Shown: positions 26,812 through 33,831 of the stretch, in pieces
How positions within the stretch are numbered: the stretch's first letter is position 1
How the letters are laid out: each line of letters starts with the position of its first letter
From: Nocardioides exalbidus
Lineage (GTDB): Bacteria > Actinomycetota > Actinomycetes > Propionibacteriales > Nocardioidaceae
Assembly (NCBI RefSeq): GCF_900105585.1
Contig: NZ_FNRT01000002.1
Coordinates: 744,001 to 808,000 of the forward strand
Length of the DNA stretch: 64,000 nt
Reading direction: 5' to 3'
Made by a program: the position numbers and the translations under genes
The notes under the pieces: model-generated
What the model was told of the DNA's origin: nothing
What the model saw: the letters and a program-made list of their open reading frames with translations, nothing else
Databases searched by the model: none

Positions 26812-28590
26812 GTGCTTGACCTCGTGCGACGAGCTCTACGGTTGTTTGACCGTCTGACGACCCGGCGCTTCTCGCTGGCTCTGGCGGGTTCGATCGTCAT
26901 CTCTCTGGTCGAGGTGCTCGCGACGCTGATGGTGATCCCACTCATGCAGCTCATCACGCAGACCGAATCAGGCGTCCTTGACAAGATCCGTCACGTACTC
27001 GGCGATCCGGCGGACGACACTCTTGCCATCGTCCTGGCTGCTGCCGTCGGGATCGGCTTCATCGGCCGAAGTGTCCTCTCGCTCGCCATCCGGTGGTGGA
27101 CCATCGGATTCGTCAGCCGACGCATGGTTGATCTGTCCGCCGAGCTGATGCGCTACTACCTCCACGCTCCCTACAGCATGCACGTCCAGCGGGGCTCAGC
27201 AGACCTACTGCGCCGGGTCAACGACTCTGTGAACAATGTCTTCGGGATGGTTCTCGTCCCCGCCGTTGGAGTCGTCACCGACGCCGTGACGGTGGCAGGC
27301 ATGACTGTCGCACTACTCGTCGCCGCACCGCTCCCAACCCTCGTCGCAGTCTTGATCTTCGGTCTGGGCGGCTACCTTCTCCAGCGATACTCGAAGCGTC
27401 GGGTGATGCACGCGAGCTGGGCCATCACGGACGCAAACCTGATCTCCATGCGGTACGCGTTGCAGAGCTTCGGCGGGATCAAAGAGATCAAACTTCGGAA
27501 CGAGCAGGAGATCTTTGTAGACGGCTTCGCCGACGCCAAGATGGCCTCGGCGATGCAGGGCCGCATCATCACGTTCCTGTCGGACTTTCCCAAATACGCG
27601 ACTGAGACACTCTTCGTGATTGGCATTGGGGCGATGACTTCAGTGCTGTTTGCTCAGCAGTCTTCGGGACACGCACTTGCCGTTCTCGCGCTGTTCGCGG
27701 TTGCCGGATTCCGCGTCATGCCCGGCAGCGTAAGGATCGTTGCCTCGCTCAACACGATCAGGTCTGGCGGGCCGGCGCTCGATCTGATCGAGGACGACAT
27801 CCGCGCCATGCGAGCAACCCCGCCCGCGCGGGTGGTCGCACGCGACCCGATGCCGCTTCGGAAGGAGCTCCGGCTCGAGTCGGTAAGCTTCCGCTACGAC
27901 GACTCCACCACCGACGTGCTTACCGAATGCAGCCTCAATGTGCCTGCCGGATCTTCACTTGCACTTGTTGGTGGTAGCGGCGCCGGCAAGTCGACGTTGG
28001 TTGATCTCATTCTCGGATTGCAGACACCTGCGTCAGGCGCCATCACAGCGGATGGGGAGGACACCGTGGCGGGTCGCACCGGCTGGCAGGCAGGGCTTGC
28101 GGTGGTGCCGCAGGACGTCTTTCTCCTAGACGGGTCCCTTCGAGACAACATCACGTTCTCACCTGACGGGCAGGCGTCCGACGACAAACTTATGGAGGAG
28201 GTTGTCGCCAGCGCCCAATTGGCTGATCTAGTGGCCGAGCTCCCGGAGGGACTCGAGACGCACGTCGGCGAACGCGGCACCCGACTCTCGGGCGGGCAGC
28301 GTCAGCGCGTCGGAATCGCGCGTGCGCTCTATCGCGACCCTCAGCTTTTGGTGCTGGACGAGGCGACGTCAGCCCTCGACAATGCCACCGAACACCGCAT
28401 CAGCGACACTGTGCGCGGTCTTCACGGAGACACCACGCTCGTGATCGTCGCCCACCGACTGTCGACGGTCCGCCACTGTGACCAGATCGCGCTGCTGTCG
28501 TCGGGCCGTGTCGCGGCGACAGGCACCTTTGACGAACTGCGCGCAACCAACCAGGAGTTCGCACGATTGGTGGAACTCGGAACGCTTTGA
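26812..28590 (+). CDS. ABC exporter, PglK/lipid-linked-oligosaccharide-flippase-like
   Basis: A full-length half-transporter of about 592 aa: an N-terminal membrane domain with about six helices (residues 1-320) and a C-terminal ATPase. The ATPase shows Walker A GGSGAGKST, Q-loop VVPQDVFLLDGS, signature LSGGQRQR, Walker B LLVLDEATSALD and the H-loop VAHRLST. Organisation and context resemble PglK, which flips lipid-linked oligosaccharides. No MOP/Wzx-type flippase is visible in the window, so this is the best candidate to flip the repeat unit. The start is GTG 26812 with a GAAGG site; TTG 26776 is an in-frame alternative inside the promoter. Confidence 0.85.
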   Translation: MLDLVRRALRLFDRLTTRRFSLALAGSIVISLVEVLATLMVIPLMQLITQTESGVLDKIRHVLGDPADDTLAIVLAAAVGIGFIGRSVLSLAIRWWTIGFVSRRMVDLSAELMRYYLHAPYSMHVQRGSADLLRRVNDSVNNVFGMVLVPAVGVVTDAVTVAGMTVALLVAAPLPTLVAVLIFGLGGYLLQRYSKRRVMHASWAITDANLISMRYALQSFGGIKEIKLRNEQEIFVDGFADAKMASAMQGRIITFLSDFPKYATETLFVIGIGAMTSVLFAQQSSGHALAVLALFAVAGFRVMPGSVRIVASLNTIRSGGPALDLIEDDIRAMRATPPARVVARDPMPLRKELRLESVSFRYDDSTTDVLTECSLNVPAGSSLALVGGSGAGKSTLVDLILGLQTPASGAITADGEDTVAGRTGWQAGLAVVPQDVFLLDGSLRDNITFSPDGQASDDKLMEEVVASAQLADLVAELPEGLETHVGERGTRLSGGQRQRVGIARALYRDPQLLVLDEATSALDNATEHRISDTVRGLHGDTTLVIVAHRLSTVRHCDQIALLSSGRVAATGTFDELRATNQEFARLVELGTL

Positions 28591-28680
28591 ATGGGCTGGC
28601 TTGTCAGGTCTTGCTGCCCGGGCCAACTGAATGCGATGCAGATTCAAATCTGTTGAACACCGCTGTCCCGAGGCGCCCGG

Positions 28681-29301
28681 CTAGGCCGTCGGTTCCGACG
28701 GATTGCGCAAGAATTCCTGGTTGCGGAAAACGCGATCACGAGACCAGTCCCACCACGAGATGTCGAGCAGCTTTGCAACAGTGTCAGCGTCGAATCGCAT
28801 GTCGATCCGACGCGCTGGGACCCCGCCTACGATCTCGTAAGGCGCCACATCCTTGGCCACAACGGCTCCAGCTCCGAGCACTTCGCCGTGGCCGATAGTG
28901 ACCCCAGCGAGCACCACGACGTTCAAACTGATCAGAACGTCGTGCCCGATCGTCACCATGGCACGCTTTGGCTCCTCGCCATTGAGCGCTACTGGATGTG
29001 TCGTCGCGTATGACAGGACGTGCTCGCCTGGACAGACATGAACGCCGGCTGAGATCGAGCAGTAGCGTCCGATCCTGCAATTCTCCAACGACGAGCCATA
29101 CCCGACGTACGAATAGTCGCCGATCGAAACATCGTCGTCCACGATGGTCGTACTCGACACCCTGACGCCCTCGCCGTACTCGGCGACAAGGCTCGCCTGA
29201 CCACCAATGCGGACTCCGGTGCGGAGGGAGAGCGCCCTGCGTTCCTGCTCGGCGCGAACCCGAACTCGGTACTCACCTAGAAGTTGTCGAGCCATCCCCA
29301 T
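28681..29301 (-). CDS. Hexapeptide-repeat O-acyltransferase (CatB/LbH family)
   Basis: A 206-aa left-handed beta-helix acyltransferase. Repeats of the [LIV]-G-x-x-x-x type run from about residue 45 to 175 (DDDVSIGDYSYVGYG, CRIGRYCSISAG, VTIGHDVLIS, VTIGHGEVLGAGAVV). The active His is plausibly in SYATTHPVAL. The C-terminal WWDWSRDRV is typical of the CatB-related xenobiotic/sugar acetyltransferases. It probably O- or N-acetylates a glycan sugar with acetyl-CoA. Start is MGM at 29301, or ATG 29295 two codons later. Confidence 0.85.
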   Translation of the reverse strand: MGMARQLLGEYRVRVRAEQERRALSLRTGVRIGGQASLVAEYGEGVRVSSTTIVDDDVSIGDYSYVGYGSSLENCRIGRYCSISAGVHVCPGEHVLSYATTHPVALNGEEPKRAMVTIGHDVLISLNVVVLAGVTIGHGEVLGAGAVVAKDVAPYEIVGGVPARRIDMRFDADTVAKLLDISWWDWSRDRVFRNQEFLRNPSEPTA

Positions 29302-29564
29302 GCCGGAGGATGGTATGCAGGCAGACGCCTGATGGCCTCGGCACACCAGGAAAAGCGATCAGCGCCTCACTGTTCGGCGCGTAACCGACATAGAGCGTCT
29401 CGAACACGGTCGACCCGACGTCCAGCAGCACTGTCGGGGCCACTACTCGCGAAGGCTGGGCATACAGCCAACGTGCAGCACGCGGTCAATCGAGGCTGCC
29501 ACCTCGACAGTCGGGCGAAGCGCAAAACGGGCCCGCGCGTCATTGGGAGCAAGTAAGGTTTCCC
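29302..29564 (-). other. Intergenic region with a possible gene remnant
   Basis: No intact gene. On the minus strand a frame with coding-like content runs through about 29330-29465 (including DVGSTVFETLYVG), after a stop and with no good start. It may be the decayed 3' end of a transferase gene, or chance. Confidence 0.25.
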
Positions 29565-30479
29565 ATGATGCGCGCGTCGATCGTCGTACCCTCCCGTGGC
29601 GGGGCAGCCCGACTCCCGGTCCTCGTCGCGTCGCTGCGGGCACAGACCGTCCAGGACGTCGAGATGATCGTCGTCCTCGACGGCGACATCGACGACTCCG
29701 AGACCGTCGTACGCCGGCTCGGTGCGGATGCTCCGGTCCGTTCGATCGTGTTCCCCGAGAACCGCGGACGGGCCGCGGCGCTCAACGCCGGCTTCTTCGA
29801 CGCCACCGGCGATGTGTTGATCCGGGCAGACGACGACCTCGAGCTGGAGAGCGACTTCGTCGAGCACCACGTCCGTCTCCACGCCGAGAGTTCTCGCGGG
29901 GTCATCGCGATGTGCAAGGACGTCTTCCCCGACACGCCGTACGCCAGGGCCTACGGGATCGAGGCCGACGAGGACATCCGGTCTGCCGCCTTCGCGACAC
30001 CGCCGGACCGGACATGGCAGTGGTGGTCGGGGAACGTGTCCACGACGGCGGACGACTTCCGCCGGGTCGGGGGCTATGACGAGGACTTCCGGGCATATGG
30101 CTGGGAAGACATCGAGTGGGGCTACCGCCTGCACCTCCTCGAGCGCGAGATCCTCATCGCCCCGGGATTCACCACGCTGCACCACGGTCCCGTCACGAGC
30201 ACCGTCGAACGTCTTGAGCGCGCCTACGCATCGGGCGCCGCCTTCGAGAAGTTCGTCTCGAAGCACGGCAACGCGTGGCCGGCGCCCGGCCCGGCCACCT
30301 CGACCTGGGACCGTCTCGTCGTGGCGACGTCGCGCGCAGCGAATGTCCGAACGGTCTCCTACGCAGGACGTGCCCTCGACCGCACCATCCCCGTGCTGCC
30401 GCACTACGTGGCTCACAAGCTCGTCGCGCTCACGCTCCAGGCCTCGGCCCGCGCCGGCCGTCAGCGAGCCGGCAGGTAG
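29565..30479 (+). CDS. Glycosyltransferase family 2
   Basis: A 304-aa GT-A enzyme and the first gene of the high-GC part of the polysaccharide locus. N-terminal ASIVVPSRGGAARLPVLVASL, VLDGDIDDS, ENRGRAAALNAGF, and the metal-binding RADDDLELESDF. The second half has WWSGNVSTTADDFRRVGGYDEDF and GWEDIEWGYRL, the acceptor-side motif of GalNAc/chondroitin-type GT2 enzymes. Two adjacent Met codons mark the start (29565). It lies 21 bases before an acyltransferase gene. Confidence 0.87.
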   Translation: MMRASIVVPSRGGAARLPVLVASLRAQTVQDVEMIVVLDGDIDDSETVVRRLGADAPVRSIVFPENRGRAAALNAGFFDATGDVLIRADDDLELESDFVEHHVRLHAESSRGVIAMCKDVFPDTPYARAYGIEADEDIRSAAFATPPDRTWQWWSGNVSTTADDFRRVGGYDEDFRAYGWEDIEWGYRLHLLEREILIAPGFTTLHHGPVTSTVERLERAYASGAAFEKFVSKHGNAWPAPGPATSTWDRLVVATSRAANVRTVSYAGRALDRTIPVLPHYVAHKLVALTLQASARAGRQRAGR

Positions 30480-30488
30480 AGCTGGTCC

Positions 30489-30494
30489 TAGGGT
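30489..30494 (+). promoter_or_regulatory. -10 hexamer for acyltransferase at 30501
   Basis: TAGGGT, 6-base spacer, GTG 30501. Confidence 0.55.
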
Positions 30495-30500
30495 GTCCCT

Positions 30501-31043
30501 GTGACCCTCCAGCGGCGACTGACCCGTGCGAGGTCTGGCCTGCGATGGCGTGTGGGTGAGATCAGCACCCGGCTGCTCCTGCGCCAGGCCTTCGGCAGCA
30601 TCGGTGAGGGCACCGTGATCGTCAGGCCGCTCAAGCTGCAGGGCGTCGAGCGCATCCACATCGGCTCGGGCTGCTCGGTGTTCGAAAGCGCCTGGCTGGC
30701 GAGCGAGCCGGGCGGTGGCGAGCTGCGGATCGGTGACGACACCTACCTCGGCCATGGTGTCCACCTGCATGCGCTCGACCCCGTGACCATCGGTTCGGGG
30801 TGTGTGCTGGCTGACGGCGTGTTCGTCGGGTCTTCGGACCACGACCGCGACGACCGCCACCAGGTCCACGGCACCGGGCCCATCACGATCGGCGACCGGG
30901 TGTTCCTCGGACAGCGCTCCGTGGTGCTCGGAGGCGTCACGATCGGCGACGGTGCGACGGTCGGCGCTCACGCGGTCGTCACCCGCGACGTCGCCCCCGG
31001 CCAGACGGTCGTGGGCATCCCGGCGAGGCCCGTCGGAGGATGA
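30501..31043 (+). CDS. Hexapeptide-repeat acyltransferase (WbbJ-like)
   Basis: A 180-aa left-handed beta-helix acyltransferase. Hexapeptide repeats fill most of the protein (IHIGSGCSVF, LRIGDDTYLGHG, VTIGSGCVLADG, ITIGDRVFLGQRSVVLGGVTIGDGATVGAHAVV). The loop FVGSSDHDRDD carries the likely catalytic His. The ending VVGIPARPVGG is standard for maltose/galactoside O-acetyltransferase relatives. A leaderless GTG start lies 6 bases after TAGGGT. Likely O-acetylates the exopolysaccharide. Confidence 0.88.
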   Translation: MTLQRRLTRARSGLRWRVGEISTRLLLRQAFGSIGEGTVIVRPLKLQGVERIHIGSGCSVFESAWLASEPGGGELRIGDDTYLGHGVHLHALDPVTIGSGCVLADGVFVGSSDHDRDDRHQVHGTGPITIGDRVFLGQRSVVLGGVTIGDGATVGAHAVVTRDVAPGQTVVGIPARPVGG

Positions 31044-31047
31044 GGTC

Positions 31048-32052
31048 ATGAGGGTGCTGCTGGTGAGCCCGGGGTTCCACGGCTACCACGCCTCCATCGC
31101 CGCTGCGCTCACCGCCCGCGACCACCAGGTCGCGACCCACGTCTACGACGACAACGGCGGCCCGGCCGGCCGCGTGTGGCACCAGCTGCGCCACCAGCTG
31201 CCGCACAAGCTGGGCGCTGGCCGGCACCGGGGCCTGGAGCGCGAGGCCACCGAGCGCGCGGTCACGGCGGTCGCGCGTGCCCGTCCCGAGGCGGTCGTCG
31301 TCGTCAAGGGGGACACCCTCGGCGACGAGTTCTGGACGGCGATCGCGGGCCTGCCCCGCGTCACGTGGCTCTACGACGAGGTCCGGCGCACGCGCTGGAC
31401 GACCGAGCGGCTCGCCGGCATCGGCCCGATCGCGACGTACTCCGCCCTCGACGACGTCGACTTCGACGCGGCGGAGCTGGACACCCGCCACCTGCCGCTC
31501 GCCTTCGACCACCGACTCGTGCCCGGGCCCACGTCGCGCCGCTCGGCCGACATCACCTTCATCGGCGCCCGCTACCCCTCACGCGAGCACACCCTCGCCC
31601 TGCTCCGCGACGCGGACGTCCCGGTGCGCGCCTACGGGCGGGACTGGTCGAGCCACCCGGTGGACCGGCTCAGGACGTGGCGCATCGGCACGCCCGACCT
31701 GCCGGCGGGTCGCGACCTCGCCCGGTCGGCGGCCTACGACGTCATGGCGGCGTCGGCGGCCACCCTCAACCTCCACGGCGACCAGGACGGCTTCACCATG
31801 CGCACCTTCGAGGCAGCCGGTGTCGGCGGCGTGGAGCTGCTGGACCGGGACGACACCGAAGGCCTCTACGAGGCCGGCACCGAGGTCCTGACGTGGAACA
31901 CACCTGAGGAGCTGGTCGAGCTGTGCCGGCGGGCGGTCGCGGACGCCTCGTGGGCCGACGGGATCCGACGTGCGGGGCGTGCGCGGACACTGGCCGAGCA
32001 CACCTTCGACCATCGAGTCGCCGTCCTGGAGGGCGCATGGGACACGGCGTGA
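31048..32052 (+). CDS. CgeB-like glycosyltransferase (GT-B fold)
   Basis: A 334-aa GT-B-type protein. N-terminal MRVLLVSPGFHGYH; WLYDEVRRTRW and the C-terminal part ADITFIGARYPSREHTLALL, YGRDW, LNLHGDQDGFTMRTFEAAGVGG and LLDRDD are the segments found in CgeB/DUF3880-type spore-coat and surface glycosyltransferases. A GGAGG ribosome-binding site precedes ATG 31048. Its TGA overlaps the GTG of the next gene (GTGA), starting the long coupled run of genes that ends at 40435. Donor unknown. Confidence 0.8.
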   Translation: MRVLLVSPGFHGYHASIAAALTARDHQVATHVYDDNGGPAGRVWHQLRHQLPHKLGAGRHRGLEREATERAVTAVARARPEAVVVVKGDTLGDEFWTAIAGLPRVTWLYDEVRRTRWTTERLAGIGPIATYSALDDVDFDAAELDTRHLPLAFDHRLVPGPTSRRSADITFIGARYPSREHTLALLRDADVPVRAYGRDWSSHPVDRLRTWRIGTPDLPAGRDLARSAAYDVMAASAATLNLHGDQDGFTMRTFEAAGVGGVELLDRDDTEGLYEAGTEVLTWNTPEELVELCRRAVADASWADGIRRAGRARTLAEHTFDHRVAVLEGAWDTA

Positions 32053-33089
32053 GGCACCCCGCCGACCTGGTCGCCTGGCGACGCTGGCACGAGTCGCGCC
32101 ATCCCGTGCGCGGCGCGGCGCGAGCAGTCAGGTCGCGGCTGCGCCCCCCTGCACCCGGGACCGCCGAGCTCCTCACCCCCGGGCCGGACGCCGACCTCCT
32201 CGTCGCCGTCGAGGCGACCCATGCCAGCGTGTCCAACGCCGTCGTCGCGCCGCTCGCCCACCTCGATCCGGCCCGCACCACGATCGTCGCGCCGGCCGGC
32301 TGGCAGCCCCCGGAGGCGTACGCCGCCCACGCGCGGCGCACGATCGGGCTCGGTGAGCTGACCGGGCTGGTCGGGCACCGGGCCGTCCTCGCCGCGGGCC
32401 ACTACACCGAGATCGGCGCCGCCGCCTTCGCCCTCGCGGAGGAGCACGACCTCGGCTACTTCGTCTCGCAGCACGGGGCGCTGACGCCGTTCGCTCCGCC
32501 GCTGCCACGGGCGGCACACCTGCTCGCGTGGAGCCAGCGGGACGGGGAGTTCTGGACCTCGGGCCGGCAGGACGTCGAGGTGACCGTTGCCGGGAGCCAG
32601 CTGCTGTGGCGGGCGGGTCTTGGTGTCGACACGGGCGCTGGGCGCCCTGCTCGACCAGCGACCTCACTGGTCTACCTCGGCCAGGGACACGCGGCCGAGA
32701 TCTCCCGCGCGCGCCTCGCCCGTGCCGCGCTTGCCACGTGCCGGGAGCACCATGCGGTCTACCGACCCCACCCGTCGGAGCGGGACGCCGTGTCGCGTGC
32801 GGTGCTGGCGGCGTACGCCCGTGCCGGGATCACTGTCGACACCAGCGGTGTGCCCCTGATCGACCTCGAGGCTCCGATCGTCAGCGTCTTCTCCACCGGC
32901 GTGCTCGAGGCTGCTGCCCGGGGTCGCGACGCGTGGGTCGACTTCCCCCGTCCGCCAGCGTGGCTGGGCGAGTTCTGGGAGCGTTACGGCATGCACCGCC
33001 TCGCAGACACCCCCACGCCCGCGCCGGACCGGACGGACCTCGAGCCGGCCCGTCGGATCGCCGAGATCCTCACCGAGGCCGTCTCGTGA
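32049..33089 (+). CDS. Putative GT-B glycosyltransferase with polysialyltransferase/CDP-glycerol-transferase-like motifs
   Basis: A 346-aa protein I cannot assign firmly. The second half shows VYRPHPSERDAV (an H-P motif) and VSVFSTGVLEAAARG (a Ser/Thr-x-x-x-E motif), which together recall the HP and S motifs of bacterial polysialyltransferases and CDP-glycerol-type transferases. SQHGALTPF earlier is also of that style. It lies directly before a CMP-nonulosonate synthetase and a NeuB-type synthase, so it is a candidate nonulosonic-acid transferase. GTG 32049 overlaps the upstream stop and its own stop overlaps the next GTG. An ATG four codons earlier is possible. Confidence 0.6.
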   Translation: MRHPADLVAWRRWHESRHPVRGAARAVRSRLRPPAPGTAELLTPGPDADLLVAVEATHASVSNAVVAPLAHLDPARTTIVAPAGWQPPEAYAAHARRTIGLGELTGLVGHRAVLAAGHYTEIGAAAFALAEEHDLGYFVSQHGALTPFAPPLPRAAHLLAWSQRDGEFWTSGRQDVEVTVAGSQLLWRAGLGVDTGAGRPARPATSLVYLGQGHAAEISRARLARAALATCREHHAVYRPHPSERDAVSRAVLAAYARAGITVDTSGVPLIDLEAPIVSVFSTGVLEAAARGRDAWVDFPRPPAWLGEFWERYGMHRLADTPTPAPDRTDLEPARRIAEILTEAVS

Positions 33090-33763
33090 CCCTCTGCGTC
33101 ATCCCTGCTCGCGGCGGCTCGAAGGGCGTGCCCCGCAAGAACCTCCTCGACGTGGGTGGCAAGCCGCTGATCGTGTGGACGATCGAGCACGCGCTCGCCG
33201 TCCCCGGGCTCGACGTGGTCGTCTCGACCGACGACGAGGAGATCGCCGACGTCGCCCGAGCCGCCGGGGCGCGCGTGCCGTGGCTGCGGCCCGAGGAGCT
33301 CGCCCGGGACACCACCCCGACCGAGCCCGTCGTGCGCCACGCGATCGAGCAGGTGACCGCCGAGCGCGGCCGGCCCGAGGCCGTGATGCTGCTCCAGGCG
33401 ACGTCACCCGTGCGCCACGACGACACGCTGGCCCGCGCGCTGGCCGAGTTCGCCGAGACCGGCGTCGACTCGATGGTCGGCGTGGTCGAGCAGCCGCCCT
33501 TCATCTGGCAGGCCGGCGACCCGCCCACCGCGGCGTACGACGTCGCAGCGCGGCCGCGGCGGCAGGACCTCACCCCCGAGGCGAGGCGCTACCGCGAGAC
33601 CGGCTCGCTCTACGTCACCCGGACCGGGATCTACGAGCAGCACGACAACCGGCTGGGCGGCCGGATCGGCATGTTCGTGATGCACGAGGACGAGGGCATC
33701 GACATCGACACCGAGCTGGACGTGGCGCTCGCGCTGCGCCTCATGGGCCGCTCATCGAGCTGA
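33086..33763 (+). CDS. neuA: Acylneuraminate/nonulosonate cytidylyltransferase
   Basis: A 225-aa CMP-sugar synthetase that activates a nonulosonic acid with CTP. The nucleotide-binding start CVIPARGGSKGVPRKNL is diagnostic, followed by STDDEEIADVA, LLQATSPVR and, at the C-terminus, GIDIDTELDVALAL with the metal-binding Asp pair. GTG 33086 overlaps the upstream stop (GTGA). The exact sugar (Neu, Leg, Pse or another) cannot be told from this gene. It is followed after 68 bases by the synthase. Confidence 0.88.
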   Translation: MTLCVIPARGGSKGVPRKNLLDVGGKPLIVWTIEHALAVPGLDVVVSTDDEEIADVARAAGARVPWLRPEELARDTTPTEPVVRHAIEQVTAERGRPEAVMLLQATSPVRHDDTLARALAEFAETGVDSMVGVVEQPPFIWQAGDPPTAAYDVAARPRRQDLTPEARRYRETGSLYVTRTGIYEQHDNRLGGRIGMFVMHEDEGIDIDTELDVALALRLMGRSSS

Positions 33764-33790
33764 GTCGCCACGAGAAACCGCATGGCTGGC

Positions 33791-33796
33791 TACGGT
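33791..33796 (+). promoter_or_regulatory. -10 hexamer for the NeuB-type gene
   Basis: TACGGT, about 35 bases before TTG 33832; a GGAAGG ribosome-binding site lies between. It could give the synthase extra transcription within the operon. Confidence 0.4.
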
Positions 33797-33831
33797 GGTC
33801 CCATACGTTTCCTTGATGGAAGGTTCCGGCG

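Larger units (their letters stand above)
22450..29560. other. Stretch of lower GC with glycosyltransferases and an ABC flippase
   Basis: Codon third positions here carry many A and T, unlike the flanks. It holds four glycosyltransferases, an ABC exporter, a further transferase and an acyltransferase. This suggests acquisition from another genome. Boundaries are by eye; no integrase or repeat marks the ends. Confidence 0.5.
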
